Counted from the stretch's first letter, positions 36,718-45,311 are shown. The stretch is 64,000 nucleotides of DNA from Shouchella clausii (GCF_002250115.1 NZ_CP019985.1:3658001-3722000); one strand, 5' to 3'. The notes: generated by a model not told the origin, from the letters alone. Numbers and translations are program-made.

Positions 36718-36873
36718 CTATTTATCGGTCTTTCTATAACGGTGGGATTCCAAGCAATTTAATAAAACGTCTAGTTCCTGTGAACATTGAACGGTTTTTT
36801 TAGAAGTCATGCCATATTTGCCGGCCATTAAATGCATTTCGTTCCGTTTCACTTCAATATCAATATAAATCAT
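36718..36873 (-). CDS. Spo0E-like aspartyl-phosphate phosphatase (51 aa)
   Basis: A 51-codon gene with the family signature SQELD (KKTVQCSQELDVLLN) on the second helix of the expected helical hairpin. Spo0E, YisI and YnzD proteins of this size and motif dephosphorylate Spo0A~P and hold back sporulation. The ATG at 36873 follows GGAG at 8-base spacing. A TATAAT lies upstream on the minus strand around 36910-36920. It is read in the same direction as dapA but is a separate unit. Which response regulator it acts on is inferred. Confidence 0.82.
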   Translation of the reverse strand: MIYIDIEVKRNEMHLMAGKYGMTSKKTVQCSQELDVLLNCLESHRYRKTDK

Positions 36874-36998
36874 TTCTGCCACTCCGCCTTTACATTTTCA
36901 TTTTCCATTTCGTATTATAGCGAAAATCAGGCAAGAAGAAAAATGCTTTAACAAAACTAGTCAAATAAAAGGAAAAAGAGTCAAGCTTCGACAAAATG

Positions 36999-37514
36999 CT
37001 ATGAGGGGCTAGCTTTAATGCCATATTCCGTAATAAGTGACTCATATTCACGCCTCATTAATCGAAATGATAAGGAAGCATTGCTGTAATGTTGTTGCTC
37101 GGCCTCATAGGAACGGGTATTTAGTGCCTGTTCAAGCTCGCCTAAGCTTACCGTATAGGAATGGTGGATATCCTCAAACCCTCCGGCAAATGGCGGCGGA
37201 AACGTGTTTGTTTGCTCGTGTTCTTTTGCTTTGTCGGCTAGAAGTTCTGTGAGCGCGGCTGCTTCGCTGTTATTTCCTGTCATGACCGCCTCTTGCAATT
37301 GTACCAGGACAGGGGCAGCTTCATCAACATACTGTTCAAAGGCACGGGCATAGGTTTCAGCTGCTTTTGAATGTTCTTTTTGTGCATGATTGACATCCAA
37401 TTGACTGGAGAGCCCTTTGATTTCATCAGATGCTTTGCCAGGAGAAGTTCCATCGACGCAAGCGGATAAAGCAAGTATTGCAAATAAGAGAGCGACAAAC
37501 GGTTTTTTTCCCAT
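36999..37514 (-). CDS. Putative lipoprotein (171 aa)
   Basis: A 171-aa protein starting MGKKPFVALLFAILALSAC: a signal peptide with lipobox LSAC, so it should be lipid-anchored on the outer face of the membrane. The mature part is helical and resembles a four-helix bundle of the DUF3053/cytochrome-c'-like shape, but no family is recognised. The ATG at 37514 follows AAAGGATGG, preferred to the ATG at 37523 that overlaps that site. Monocistronic. Confidence 0.7.
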   Translation of the reverse strand: MGKKPFVALLFAILALSACVDGTSPGKASDEIKGLSSQLDVNHAQKEHSKAAETYARAFEQYVDEAAPVLVQLQEAVMTGNNSEAAALTELLADKAKEHEQTNTFPPPFAGGFEDIHHSYTVSLGELEQALNTRSYEAEQQHYSNASLSFRLMRREYESLITEYGIKASPS

Positions 37515-37648
37515 TTTGACCATCCTTTCTTTCGCTCTGTGTTGCCTGTAGTATGTCGCGTAAACACAAAACTATTCCTTTAGGCAAAAGCACTTATTTG
37601 CAAATAGCAATTGGTTTCCCTTAAAATAAATGGGAAAGGAGTGAGCGC

Positions 37649-38518
37649 GTGAAGCTAATTGTCACTGATATGGATGGGACGCTACTTGATGAAAAACGCT
37701 CTGTATCGAAAGAGAACGAAGAAGCGATCAAGGCAGCACAAAAGCAAGGCGCGATTGTCGCGATTGCAACAGGGAGAGATCTTTACGAGGCAACAGTCCC
37801 TTTGAAAAAAACAGGGTTATCATTGCCGATCATTAGTGCGAATGGCGCGCAAATCCATGATGAACAAAAACGACTTCTCCATGAAGCCGTTCTAAATGCA
37901 GACCAAGTCCGCCATGCGATGGCAGTCTTAAAAGATGAAAATGTGTATTTTGAAGTGTATACGAATGAAGGCGTTTATTCCGACGATTTTGAAGCGGGCC
38001 TTGCCGTAGTAGTCGATGTCTTAAAATCGACAGGCGCGAAATTGTCTGAGCAAGAAATCATGACATTCGCCAAGGATCGTTTTGACAACGGCTCAATCAA
38101 ATTGATCGATTGTTACGAGAAACTGCTCGAAGACGGAGCCGTTGTGCTTAAACTCCTTGCTTTTTCACTCAATGCAGAACGGCTTATGAGTGCTAGAGAC
38201 AGGCTAGAGTTAGACAAAAGCCTTGCCGTCAGCGCTTCTGCAGCAGACAATCTTGAAATTACCGATGTGAATGCCCAAAAAGGCATTGCAGTCTTGCGAT
38301 TAGCACAATCGCTAGGCTTTTCTCCAAAAGATGTGATGGCAGTTGGCGACAATTTTAATGATGTATCGATGTTTCAAAAAGCAGGCTTGGCCGTTGCAAT
38401 GGGAAATGCGCCAGGGGAGATTCAAAAACAAGCCGATCTTGTTACGAAAACAAATGATGAGCATGGCGTTGCTTACGCCATTCGAAACTATGCGCTAAAA
38501 AAACAATCCCTTCTCTAA
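37649..38518 (+). CDS. HAD-superfamily Cof-like phosphatase
   Basis: A 289-aa HAD type IIB (Cof) hydrolase. Motif I is DMDGTLLD (residues 6-13), motif II is the Ser in ISANGAQ, and motif IV is GDNFNDVSMF. The C2 cap lies between. B. subtilis has many paralogues (YkrA, YwpJ, YxeH, YitU and others) acting on sugar phosphates or flavin precursors; the substrate cannot be named. The GTG at 37649 follows AAAGGAG. The stop lies inside its own terminator. Confidence 0.85.
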   Translation: MKLIVTDMDGTLLDEKRSVSKENEEAIKAAQKQGAIVAIATGRDLYEATVPLKKTGLSLPIISANGAQIHDEQKRLLHEAVLNADQVRHAMAVLKDENVYFEVYTNEGVYSDDFEAGLAVVVDVLKSTGAKLSEQEIMTFAKDRFDNGSIKLIDCYEKLLEDGAVVLKLLAFSLNAERLMSARDRLELDKSLAVSASAADNLEITDVNAQKGIAVLRLAQSLGFSPKDVMAVGDNFNDVSMFQKAGLAVAMGNAPGEIQKQADLVTKTNDEHGVAYAIRNYALKKQSLL

Positions 38519-38532
38519 GGGGTTGTTTTTTT
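38498..38532 (+). terminator. Terminator overlapping the end of the HAD gene
   Basis: AAAAAACAATCCC pairs with GGGGTTGTTTTTT around an 8-base loop that contains the stop codon. Confidence 0.85.
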
Positions 38533-38567
38533 ATTTGTTATTTGTTATAAAACAATAAAAAAATATG

Positions 38568-38596
38568 TTGACTGTTATGATACAATGACATATACT
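38568..38596 (+). promoter_or_regulatory. Sigma-A promoter of the 27-codon peptide gene
   Basis: TTGACT (38568-38573), a 17-base spacer, TATACT (38591-38596). The predicted start is near 38603, ~40 bases before the peptide ATG. Confidence 0.75.
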
Positions 38597-38643
38597 ATTG
38601 CTATAGAGAGAAACAGCTTACAACCATTCAAGGAGTGTGAATC

Positions 38644-38727
38644 ATGGGAGAGCAAACCAAACAAGTAGAACAAGAACGGGAAGAAGAGATGACCATTCTA
38701 GAGATGATTAACGATTACCATGCATAG
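38644..38727 (+). CDS. 27-residue acidic peptide in its own transcription unit
   Basis: A complete mini-gene: promoter at 38568-38596, AAGGAG ribosome site, ATG at 38644, 27 sense codons, TAG, and a terminator that begins at the stop. The peptide starts MGEQTKQVEQ and is an amphipathic, acidic helix (EREEEMTILEMINDYH). It has no signal peptide, so it is unlikely to be an exported Phr-type signal. I do not recognise it. Possible roles are a small regulatory protein that binds a larger partner, or a leader peptide, but nothing is transcribed past the terminator for it to lead. Confidence 0.7.
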   Translation: MGEQTKQVEQEREEEMTILEMINDYHA

Positions 38728-38749
38728 GGCAGATGCCCTGTTTTTTTTT
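38726..38749 (+). terminator. Terminator of the 27-codon gene
   Basis: AGGGCA and TGCCCT form a tight stem (GGGC-AGAT-GCCC) followed by nine T. Confidence 0.82.
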
Positions 38750-38848
38750 GCCCTTGAACTTGCATCTGTTGTAATACAAGCGGACGTTTTACTTTTTTTG
38801 CAACGGGAATGGAATCGTAAGAAGGAGAATTGGTTGGGAGGGAACATA

Positions 38849-39013
38849 ATGGAACAGCGCCGGCCTTCGAAAGAAGAACTAAAGCATAAAATCGAGGAGA
38901 TGAAGGAAGAAGAAAGACAATACCGCCGCGAAGCGTTTATTGAAATATATGAACAATACGTGGCGCTATTGGAAGATGAGATTGCTCATTTGAAATCAGT
39001 AAAGCGACCTTAG
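38849..39013 (+). CDS. Small charged helical protein (54 aa)
   Basis: A 54-aa protein starting MEQRRPSKEELKHKIEEM, almost entirely Glu/Lys/Arg-rich helix and likely a coiled coil. The ATG at 38849 follows GGGAGGG at 6-base spacing; the open frame upstream of it reads through the preceding terminator and is not real. A terminator follows at 39024. No family recognised. Confidence 0.6.
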   Translation: MEQRRPSKEELKHKIEEMKEEERQYRREAFIEIYEQYVALLEDEIAHLKSVKRP

Positions 39014-39023
39014 AAAATCTCGT

Positions 39024-39062
39024 GCGAGCCATGTTGTTCTATGAATAGCGTGGCTCGTTTTA
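39024..39062 (+). terminator. Terminator after the 54-aa gene
   Basis: GCGAGCCATG (from 39025) pairs with CGTGGCTCG (to 39057) across a 14-base loop, then TTTT. Confidence 0.7.
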
Positions 39063-39203
39063 GTTGCAACACGCCCGTATAATGGTAAACTGAAAAGGAG
39101 AAAAAGGGGAATAACAAGGTGAGTGATTCGGGTAATTGAATGTGTTCATCTTTCTGTACCGAAAAAAATGTTAGGGCGGAAGCGCTGAAAAAGGAGACGA
39201 GCA

Positions 39204-40166
39204 ATGGACATGCTCCCATTAATAGGTCATCATCATGTGTCAGCGATCACGGCTGATGCTAAAAATAATGTAGATTTTTACACAAACGTGCTAGGGATGC
39301 GGCTTGTGAAAAAAACAGTTAATCAAGACGATCCTTCTATGTACCATTTGTTTTATGCAGATGAAAGGGGCAATCCTGGCACAGAGTTGACGTTTTTTGA
39401 AATCCCGCTGGCAGGGAGAACGTATCGTGGCACAAATAGCATCTCGCGAACAGGGTTAAGGGTTCCTTCCTATGAAGCGCTGTCCTATTGGAGTGAGCGG
39501 TTTAGTAGACTAGGTGTTAGCCATGAAGGAATTCAAACGGAAGGGGAGAGAAGCAGCCTTTTATTTGAAGACTTTGAAGGCCAGCGTTTGTTGCTTGTGG
39601 CCGATGAGCGGACCGACAACGATGGAAAACCATGGGTGCACAGCCCTGTACCGGAACAGTATGGCATTTATGGACTGGGCCCTATGGAAATAACCGTTTC
39701 TGATCGAACCATCACGGCGAACGTACTTACAAATATTTTTGGCTTCCGATTAGATCGTGAAGTAAGCAACAGCACTTCACTCTATGTCACAGGTCGAGGC
39801 GGAGCAGGGGCAGAAATCTATTTAAAAGAAGACACAGAATCACATAAGGAACGCCCTGGTCGGGGGAGTGTCCACCATGTTGCTTTCCGCGTGCGATCAG
39901 AAGAGGAACTTGGAAAATGGGAAAACTGGCTTTCGGCGAACCGGGTAGCTCATTCAGGCATTGTCGAACGCTACTACTTCCAATCCATCTATACACGTGA
40001 CCGGAATGGCATTTTGTTCGAGCTAGCGACAGACGGTCCAGGATTTGAAGCGGACGAACCATATGAGTCCCTTGGCCAACGCCTTGCACTTCCACCCTAT
40101 TTAGAGGCGAAGCGCGGAGAAATAGAGGCGAAATTACGGCCGTTATTTGTAAAACGAGAGGAGTAG
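39204..40166 (+). CDS. VOC-family ring-cleaving dioxygenase (MhqO/MhqA-like)
   Basis: A 320-aa protein with two glyoxalase/VOC modules. The first metal His is in GHHHVSAITAD near residue 9, and the second module begins near LGPMEITVSD (~153). HHVAFRV and ILFELATDGPGF supply further metal ligands. B. subtilis MhqA, MhqO and MhqE of this type are induced by hydroquinone and catechol through MhqR. The next gene is an MhqD-like hydrolase, as in the mhq operons. No MhqR-type palindrome is evident upstream. The ATG at 39204 follows AAAAAGGAG. Confidence 0.85.
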   Translation: MDMLPLIGHHHVSAITADAKNNVDFYTNVLGMRLVKKTVNQDDPSMYHLFYADERGNPGTELTFFEIPLAGRTYRGTNSISRTGLRVPSYEALSYWSERFSRLGVSHEGIQTEGERSSLLFEDFEGQRLLLVADERTDNDGKPWVHSPVPEQYGIYGLGPMEITVSDRTITANVLTNIFGFRLDREVSNSTSLYVTGRGGAGAEIYLKEDTESHKERPGRGSVHHVAFRVRSEEELGKWENWLSANRVAHSGIVERYYFQSIYTRDRNGILFELATDGPGFEADEPYESLGQRLALPPYLEAKRGEIEAKLRPLFVKREE

Positions 40167-40173
40167 GAAACAA

Positions 40174-40794
40174 ATGGCTGACCACAAACATATTTTCCAA
40201 CAAGCGAAAACCAGTGCTGCTCCCACATTGGTATTGCTTCACGGCACGGGAGGAAACGAGCGAGACTTAATGCCAATTGCGGAAATGATTGACGAGCGAG
40301 CGGCTGTTTTAGGCGTGCGTGGCAATGTAAGTGAAAATGGGATGCCTCGTTTTTTTAAGCGATTGGCTGAAGGCGTGTTTGACAAGGACGATTTACAAAA
40401 GCGGACAGGTGAATTGTATACCTTTCTTGATCAAGCAGCAGCAAAGTACAATTTTAACCGTGACGATGTTATTGTCATCGGCTATTCTAATGGCGCAAAT
40501 ATTGCCGCTAATTTAATGTATGAATACAGCAACCCGTTTAAAGGGGCCATGTTGTTCCACGCGATGGTACCTCAAGAAAAAGAGGCGTTGCCTTCCTTGG
40601 AGAATACCGCTGTATTTCTAGGGGCAGGCAAGCGTGACCCGCTAATACCTGCACCTTTGACAGAACAATTGCGAGCGGATTTGCAAACAGCTGGCGCGAC
40701 CACCGATGTTCATTGGACAGAAGGAGGACACGAGCTGACTGTTGAAGAAATCCATGCAGCAAAAACATGGTACAAGCGAATGTGTCCAGAATAA
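40174..40794 (+). CDS. MhqD-like alpha/beta hydrolase (carboxylesterase/phospholipase type)
   Basis: A 206-aa single-domain hydrolase. The oxyanion region is LLHGTGGNERDL, the nucleophile elbow GYSNGAN (Ser ~109), the catalytic Asp in GKRDPLIP and the catalytic His in GGHELT. It matches MhqD (YodD) of the B. subtilis quinone-stress regulon. It is 7 bases after the dioxygenase gene with its own GAGGAG, so the two form an operon that may detoxify quinones or ring-cleavage products. Confidence 0.85.
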   Translation: MADHKHIFQQAKTSAAPTLVLLHGTGGNERDLMPIAEMIDERAAVLGVRGNVSENGMPRFFKRLAEGVFDKDDLQKRTGELYTFLDQAAAKYNFNRDDVIVIGYSNGANIAANLMYEYSNPFKGAMLFHAMVPQEKEALPSLENTAVFLGAGKRDPLIPAPLTEQLRADLQTAGATTDVHWTEGGHELTVEEIHAAKTWYKRMCPE

Positions 40795-40795
40795 A

Positions 40796-40821
40796 CGGCA
40801 GGTTACTCTGCCGCTTTTTTT
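40796..40821 (+). terminator. Terminator after the mhqD-like gene
   Basis: CGGCAG (40796-40801), 6-base loop, CTGCCG (40808-40813), then C and seven T. Confidence 0.85.
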
Positions 40822-40828
40822 GATAATC

Positions 40829-40863
40829 TTTGTCTAGACAAACATGGGCGAACCCGCTAGAAT
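40829..40863 (+). promoter_or_regulatory. Promoter with an overlapping perfect palindrome
   Basis: TAGACA (40835-40840), 17 bases, TAGAAT (40858-40863) form a promoter for the next gene. A 14-bp perfect palindrome, TTTGTCTAGACAAA (40829-40842), covers the -35 box and may be an operator for a dimeric repressor. Confidence 0.55.
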
Positions 40864-40895
40864 GCAAAAAAGATGGGCGAGAAAAGTGAGGTCGA

Positions 40896-41618
40896 TTGAA
40901 ATTGACTACAAATCATAAAGGAAAATACTCTACAAGCTCTTATATTTTTGCAGGGATTGCTCTTGTAGCCATTATCGTTGTTGCCATCTGGAGCGATATT
41001 TGGTACAGGATTGTTGTGTTGGCAAGCCTAGTTGCTCTTATGTATGTGTTCATTGTCAAAACGAAAAATATTGAGCGTGAACTGGAAGAAATGAAAAGAA
41101 AGCAGGCTTCAACAGCTGAGCTTGCCCGACAGGAACAAACGGAGCTTGAGAAAACAAAAGAACACGATTTAAAAGCATTGGAAGAAAAAGAATTCCAACT
41201 GCAAAAATTAGACCTTGACCGGACGCAGCTATTTGAAGAGCTGTTAAATAAGTCCGAGCTAGAAGAAGCTGAGAAATCAACAATGCGCGAACGTCTTCAG
41301 CAAGCCGATACGGAAACGTCGCGAATCCGCCAAGAATGGCTGACAGCGTCGAGCCGGCTCATGACGTTGATGCGCGGCACAAAACGTTTTTTTGTCCGTG
41401 AATCGCCGATGAAAGAAATTGCTGCTTCCATCGACCAAGATGTATTGGAAACAGGGTCTTTTACAGCATTGAACGAAGAAATTCAGCGCTTGATTCCGCG
41501 TCTTTCTAAAGAAAGTGCCGAAGCATTAGCGAAATCAGACTTTATTGATGAAGACAACCAGTTAACGCGTTCCGGCTATAAAGCATTGTTGCAGGCAAGT
41601 GAAGACAAGCAAACGTAA
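40896..41618 (+). CDS. Membrane-anchored coiled-coil protein
   Basis: A 240-aa protein with two adjacent N-terminal membrane spans (~15-33 and ~36-53), a long coiled coil (~57-150, rich in Glu, Lys, Leu and Gln) and a small C-terminal helical domain. The domain ends in a region resembling a short winged/helical motif (LAKSDFIDEDNQLTRSGYKALLQ). It has two TTG start candidates at 40896 and 40902; GTGAGG upstream fits either. Function unknown. It ends inside a 20-bp hairpin shared with gerC. Confidence 0.68.
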   Translation: MKLTTNHKGKYSTSSYIFAGIALVAIIVVAIWSDIWYRIVVLASLVALMYVFIVKTKNIERELEEMKRKQASTAELARQEQTELEKTKEHDLKALEEKEFQLQKLDLDRTQLFEELLNKSELEEAEKSTMRERLQQADTETSRIRQEWLTASSRLMTLMRGTKRFFVRESPMKEIAASIDQDVLETGSFTALNEEIQRLIPRLSKESAEALAKSDFIDEDNQLTRSGYKALLQASEDKQT

Positions 41619-41643
41619 CGACGTTTGCTTGTCTTCACTTTAT
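41597..41643 (+). terminator. Long bidirectional terminator containing two stop codons
   Basis: A perfect 20-bp stem (41597-41616 with 41621-41640) and a 4-base loop. The stop of the coiled-coil gene (41616-41618) and the stop of the opposing gerC gene (41635-41637) both lie in the hairpin. Confidence 0.88.
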
Positions 41644-42765
41644 TTGCGGATTATTGCGACGGCTAGCTTTTGCCCCTAAGTCAATCACTTCAATTGTTAG
41701 CTCATAGTCAAAAGAAGCATTGGCAAAATAAACATCATCCCAATCGGCCCGAATTTGTTGCCATAATTTCGGGTAAGCAAGTTGCGCTTCCAAATAGAGC
41801 CGTGCTGCGTCCGCTTTGTATTCCTTTTGCAACCGCTCCATCATGTTTGACGCCCCGTCTTCGACCGTCTTTTTTACAGCGGCTATACATGTGTGCAAGT
41901 AATCATCGGAAAAACTTTCATCCCGTGTGTCCCAGTTTTCAGAAATTCGCCCTGAAAAATGCTGGTGAATATGGAAGTGAAAGTGGCCGTTTTGATACGT
42001 TGGTTCGATGTCAGGGGTAGCGACTTCAAGAATTTCAAATGTAAGGGGGTCGCCATTGCATTCGGAAACGATGATGCCGCCTTCTAGTTCCCCTGAAAGC
42101 CAGTTAAGGCGGACGTTGTCTTGCTCGTTCAACAACGGTTTTAACAGATGGCCCTTTTTAAAGATGCCCGAACCGCTTAATGAGGCACTGCCGTTATCAC
42201 TGACGACCATTTGCATAGGAAACGTCAAATCCTCTTGCAAGTCGGATGAAATGGAGCTTAACGTAGACTCTTTTAAAATCGCAGACGAGTGGGTGCGGTT
42301 TCCAAATAGCTCAGTAATAAAACGGGCTGGAATCGTCGATTCGTCGGGAGCAACAAGCACCTCTTTTGTAGGCTCATTTGTAAGGAGCACGAGTGAACTG
42401 CGGCGTACATGATCGTCGCGAATCATTTGGTTAATCAGACTTTCTAACGTCCGTTTGCCCCGTAAAACACCTTCATTAAAAACGGCGATCGACTGATGTT
42501 GGGTATAAACAGGGAATTCCAACGTTGTGACATCACGGATTGCAGCGTGATAGGTCGGGCCTTCACCAATGACGTTGTTATAGCTTGAAGAGCCGCCTTG
42601 TTGAGCTGGAGGCACGACCACTTGGTTTAAGACCGAAATAAGCCCTTCTTCTGTTACATCAACGCCAATGCCAAGGCTTAACGTCACATCCTCCATATTC
42701 CGGCTATCCCAACAGCCTGACAATAACAAGATAATTGAGACGCTTGCTAAAAACAGGCGTTTCAT
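41635..42765 (-). CDS. Ger(x)C-family spore germination lipoprotein
   Basis: A 376-aa GerAC-type protein. The signal peptide ends in lipobox LLSGCWDSRNMED, so it is a lipoprotein, as germinant-receptor C subunits are. The body has the three-domain GerAC pattern with characteristic stretches such as LGIGVDVTEEG and QHQSIAVFNEGVLRG. It is last in a gerA-gerB-gerC operon and overlaps gerB by 4 bases. The germinant is unknown. Confidence 0.9.
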   Translation of the reverse strand: MKRLFLASVSIILLLSGCWDSRNMEDVTLSLGIGVDVTEEGLISVLNQVVVPPAQQGGSSSYNNVIGEGPTYHAAIRDVTTLEFPVYTQHQSIAVFNEGVLRGKRTLESLINQMIRDDHVRRSSLVLLTNEPTKEVLVAPDESTIPARFITELFGNRTHSSAILKESTLSSISSDLQEDLTFPMQMVVSDNGSASLSGSGIFKKGHLLKPLLNEQDNVRLNWLSGELEGGIIVSECNGDPLTFEILEVATPDIEPTYQNGHFHFHIHQHFSGRISENWDTRDESFSDDYLHTCIAAVKKTVEDGASNMMERLQKEYKADAARLYLEAQLAYPKLWQQIRADWDDVYFANASFDYELTIEVIDLGAKASRRNNPQIK

Positions 42766-43850
42766 CGGACCACCTTCCTCTTAATCGAGTAAATGAGAAA
42801 ATAGACAAATGGAAGCAACAACACCACTTCGAACCCATAGAAACTTATCAGACTGAGGATCCTTGTATCGAGCGTATGTTGGAAACATAAGGAAATGATC
42901 ATGCTAATAGCGACGGCAACAGCCATCCCAGGAAAAGACTTTTTTAGCTTTGTATATTTACTAAGGGAATACCCTGACAAAAAGCTATAAATGACGCTCG
43001 TGGAAAAAAATTGCATGATCCATGTGCTTAGCAAAAATCCTTCCATTCTTTCGATGAAAATTCCCTCAGTTTCAAACGATTGGATAAACGAAATCGTTGG
43101 CCATACAAGTGTTTTAACTTCCCGTTCCCCTAAATTTAAGACAACGATTAAATACGTAATAATGTAAACGATGGAGATAAGCACAAGTGTGCTAAAAACA
43201 GCCAGTTTTGGTTTGGCTTTTTTGTTGACAAACGGAAGCAAGAAATAGATTACTTCAATTCCTTCAAACGGAAAAAAGACACCATTAGGATTAAAGATCA
43301 CATTGGCAACGCCGTTCGTAAAAGGCGGGTTCATATGACCGATGTCCATTTCTTTAAAGCTAAACACCAAAATCGTCCCTGCCACTAAAAGAGTGAGTGG
43401 AAAGATAATCGATGAGACGCGTAAAATCGTTTGCAAGTTTCCGCTTAGCAAATAGGCAATTAATAAAAAAGTGAGCACTTTTATTAGTGATGTCGGTGTT
43501 GATGGCAGCAAATAAAATCGGACCATCTCTGCCATAGCGGCAATTTGATAGCTTGAAGCTACCCAAAAGTAAACGTTGATTAAAAAAAGAAGCAACGTGC
43601 CGCCGATTTTGCCAAAAGTCATATACCCGTAAGTATAAAGGTCATTTGCATGATGGCGGCCTATGAAGTAGAGCGCTAAGCAAGTGAGAATGAACGTATA
43701 GAGCGCTCCAGCCACAATCGTTAGCCAGCCGTCTGTTGAATTTGCCGTTACCGTCAGCACGCGGGGCAGAATCAAAAATTGCACGCCGAGTAATGTGATC
43801 GCAGTTAAGACGGTTAACTGTACAGTAGATAGCGTCTGTTTGGGAATCAT
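42762..43850 (-). CDS. GerAB-family germination permease
   Basis: A 362-aa integral membrane protein with about ten hydrophobic segments, of the spore germination (amino acid/polyamine/organocation transporter-like) family. Typical sequence includes FEGIEVIYFLLPFVNKK. In germinant receptors the B subunit is thought to bind the germinant in the spore inner membrane. It sits between gerA (3 bases upstream) and gerC, all on one transcript. Confidence 0.9.
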   Translation of the reverse strand: MIPKQTLSTVQLTVLTAITLLGVQFLILPRVLTVTANSTDGWLTIVAGALYTFILTCLALYFIGRHHANDLYTYGYMTFGKIGGTLLLFLINVYFWVASSYQIAAMAEMVRFYLLPSTPTSLIKVLTFLLIAYLLSGNLQTILRVSSIIFPLTLLVAGTILVFSFKEMDIGHMNPPFTNGVANVIFNPNGVFFPFEGIEVIYFLLPFVNKKAKPKLAVFSTLVLISIVYIITYLIVVLNLGEREVKTLVWPTISFIQSFETEGIFIERMEGFLLSTWIMQFFSTSVIYSFLSGYSLSKYTKLKKSFPGMAVAVAISMIISLCFQHTLDTRILSLISFYGFEVVLLLPFVYFLIYSIKRKVVR

Positions 43851-43852
43851 GG

Positions 43853-45286
43853 CTAAGCTCCGCTCCCTTTTGGCTTTTTAAGCGCCCTCTTTTTTGATAA
43901 CAACAGGAAAATTTGCTTCCATTTTTGGTTGTAAAAAAAGAACTTGCCTGACAAGTAAGGCTGGTTAAAGCTTGTCAGTTTTGACAAATGGATTAACACG
44001 AACAAAAAGAAGAACATCACGCCAACGAGCCCTAAAATCGCTGAAATGATAATCGCCCCAAAACGAAGGAGCCGAAACGATAGGCCAAAGCTGTAGCTCG
44101 GTACGGTAAACGATGTAATTGTAGTAATTGAGACGATAATGACCATGAGCGAACTGACGATATTGGCCTCTACTGCCGCTTGGCCGATGATAACGCCACC
44201 GACTAGGCCAATCGTTTGCCCGAGTGGCGTGGGCAAGCGGATGCCCGCTTCACGCAGCAATTCAATTGTCACTTCCATAATCAACACTTCCAAAATAGGC
44301 GGGAAAGGAATGTCTTCCCTGGTGGCGATGATCGTCATGGCTACGTCTGTTGGCAAAAGCCCATGGTGAAACGAAACAAATGAAATGTACAGCGATGATA
44401 GGAACACGGTTATAAACAAGGACATATAACGAAGGAGGCGGAGAAAACTGCTAGCAATCCAACGTTCATAATAGTCATCTGGAGACTGCAACAACATATC
44501 GAACGTAGTCGGCAAAATCAAGGCAAACGGCGAATTAGCGACAAAAAGAACAAGGCGGCCATCATTTAAGGCTGCGGTAACACGGTCAGGACGCTCTGTG
44601 CTTTGCATTTGGGGAAAAGGGGAAAAAGGCGCATCTTCGATCAACTCTTCAATCATGCCTGAATCTTGAATTTCGGTTGTTTTAATTTTATGGAGGCGAT
44701 CGGTAATATCAGCGATAATCCCTTCATCGGCGACCCCTTTGATATAAAGGAGCGACAATGTTTTAATGCTCTCATTTTCTTTAATTTGGTGCTCTTCTAC
44801 TTTTAAATTTTTGCTGTTCACCATTTGCCTTGTTAGGCCGATGTTATCGTCTAAGTCTTCTATGTAAGCGAGCTTTGGCCCACGGACGACTTTTTCAGTT
44901 GTCGACTCAGCAAAACTTCTTTTTTTAGGCGCATGTGTACGGAGAATAAAGGCAATTGATAAGTGTTCGGCTATCACAACTGTATTGCCTTCAAAAATGG
45001 CCATCACCATTTCATCTTGAAATAGAGTCGTTTTGCTTAATGTCGGCGCAAGCAAAGAACAGAAAGCGGCGTCGAAACGTTCGGAACCACTCAGTTTCTC
45101 AATATTTAAGCCGACTTCGGCAATGACTTTCCAACTTATTTGTGATCCGAGAAAGAATAAGCAACATTTCCGCCCATAACCAGGAATGGTAATCTCTTTG
45201 CTAACAAAATCGCCTTGTTCTTGAAAGGCGGCCTGGATGTTGCTTTTGATATCGTCATATGAAATGCCTATATAATCTGTTGCCAC
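43853..45286 (-). CDS. GerA-family spore germination protein (GerAA type)
   Basis: A 477-aa GerAA-type subunit. A large N-terminal soluble region (~1-270) contains the two GerA subdomains, with SIKTLSLLYIKGVADEGIIADI in the middle. Four to five membrane segments follow (~280-460), including FPPILEVLIMEVTIELLREAGIRLPTPLGQTIG, a hallmark of the family. The GTG at 45286 follows AAGGAGG at 8-base spacing. A sigma-G-like promoter lies just upstream, which fits forespore expression. Confidence 0.92.
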   Translation of the reverse strand: MATDYIGISYDDIKSNIQAAFQEQGDFVSKEITIPGYGRKCCLFFLGSQISWKVIAEVGLNIEKLSGSERFDAAFCSLLAPTLSKTTLFQDEMVMAIFEGNTVVIAEHLSIAFILRTHAPKKRSFAESTTEKVVRGPKLAYIEDLDDNIGLTRQMVNSKNLKVEEHQIKENESIKTLSLLYIKGVADEGIIADITDRLHKIKTTEIQDSGMIEELIEDAPFSPFPQMQSTERPDRVTAALNDGRLVLFVANSPFALILPTTFDMLLQSPDDYYERWIASSFLRLLRYMSLFITVFLSSLYISFVSFHHGLLPTDVAMTIIATREDIPFPPILEVLIMEVTIELLREAGIRLPTPLGQTIGLVGGVIIGQAAVEANIVSSLMVIIVSITTITSFTVPSYSFGLSFRLLRFGAIIISAILGLVGVMFFFLFVLIHLSKLTSFNQPYLSGKFFFYNQKWKQIFLLLSKKRALKKPKGSGA

Positions 45287-45311
45287 AACCAGAGCCTCCT
45301 TCTTTTACTGT

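Noticed and set aside
39014-39203. MhqR-type operator before the mhqO-like gene
   Set aside because: No inverted repeat like the B. subtilis MhqR site was found; a TATAAT at 39078-39083 lacks a well-placed -35.
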